Below are positions 14,774 to 14,909 of a DNA stretch of 14,909 nucleotides, in pieces. Below the pieces are notes generated by a model. The model saw nothing but the letters and a program-made list of their open reading frames with translations, made no database searches and had not been told where the DNA came from. The stretch is from Campylobacterales bacterium. GTDB taxonomy: Bacteria; Campylobacterota; Campylobacteria; Campylobacterales; QNZT01. A program made the translations under genes and the position numbers. The stretch's first letter is position 1. Each line of letters starts with the position of its first letter. Location of the stretch: contig DQTU01000295.1 of assembly GCA_015662615.1 (NCBI GenBank), positions 1 through 14,909 of the forward strand. Reading direction: 5' to 3'.

Positions 14774-14909
14774 TTTGAAATCTCTCACTCTCCATCTCTT
14801 CAAACAAATCAAAAGGCTCTGATAATTTAGAAAATATTTTTGATAATGTTTTTGAGTTACTATCATCTACCTTACCTATCACTCCATCTTCTGCTAAATA
14901 AAAATCAGC
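14766..14909 (-). CDS. C-terminal fragment of unidentified protein at window edge
   Basis: The minus strand is open from the window edge for 47 codons to a TGA at 14766-14768; the fragment starts ADFYLAEDGVIG and ends MESERFQNG. Its last eight bases overlap the start of the nuclease-like gene (ATGGCTGA), the compact junction style seen across this window, which supports it as a real coding end. The sequence is acidic and Ser/Lys/Phe-rich with predicted helix (SKTLSKIFSKLSEPFDLFEEM); no domain is recognisable from so short a piece. Confidence 0.6.
   Translation of the reverse strand, partial: ADFYLAEDGVIGKVDDSNSKTLSKIFSKLSEPFDLFEEMESERFQNG

Noticed and set aside
14774..14866. A 31-residue longer N-terminus for the nuclease-like protein
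   Set aside because: This stretch is better explained as the coding end of the upstream partial gene, in another frame, which stops just inside the ATG at 14773.
1..14909. CRISPR array, tRNA/rRNA, insertion sequence, prophage or toxin-antitoxin pair
   Set aside because: No regular direct repeats, cloverleaf sequence, transposase, integrase or phage protein was seen; the region reads as conserved core chromosome.

Overview
This AT-rich window (roughly one third G+C by eye) carries core chromosomal genes of a Campylobacterota (epsilonproteobacterial) bacterium. The family-level markers are HobA, the DnaA-binding replication protein of Helicobacter and relatives, an FlgZ/HP0958-type coiled-coil zinc-ribbon protein, and a short ATPase-less HolB. 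A Sulfurimonas-like genus is plausible, but that is inference.

Left part, minus strand (about 1-5454): a partial secreted Sel1-repeat protein at the edge, then a tight operon read right to left: rppH (RNA 5' pyrophosphohydrolase), lysC (aspartokinase), hobA, holB (DNA polymerase III delta'), folP (dihydropteroate synthase) and an aguB-like N-carbamoylputrescine amidase. Three of its junctions are 3-4 base ATGA-type overlaps. It mixes amino-acid, folate and polyamine metabolism with replication genes.

Middle (5455-8736): hemW on the plus strand, divergent from rppH and convergent with recR; then a plus-strand gene for a peptide-deformylase-like domain that has lost all its metal and catalytic residues and is fused to three membrane segments; then a convergent RluA-family pseudouridine synthase.

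Right part, minus strand (8782-14909): a cluster read right to left of an edge fragment, a PD-(D/E)XK-like nuclease candidate, glyQ, a Nif3-like protein, flgZ-like, waaA, and a c-di-GMP turnover gene (membrane sensor-HAMP-GGDEF-EAL). This last gene is interrupted by four in-frame stop codons with no frameshift at all. The glyQ/nif3/flgZ/waaA/rluA grouping resembles the H. pylori HP0956-HP0960 neighbourhood as I remember it.

Most of the window is ordinary core genome. The points of interest are the catalytically dead membrane-anchored deformylase homologue, the substitution-only decay of the c-di-GMP gene, a possible internal translation start in lysC, and the uncharacterised nuclease-like gene overlapping glyQ. 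No RNA gene, CRISPR array, insertion sequence or prophage was seen.
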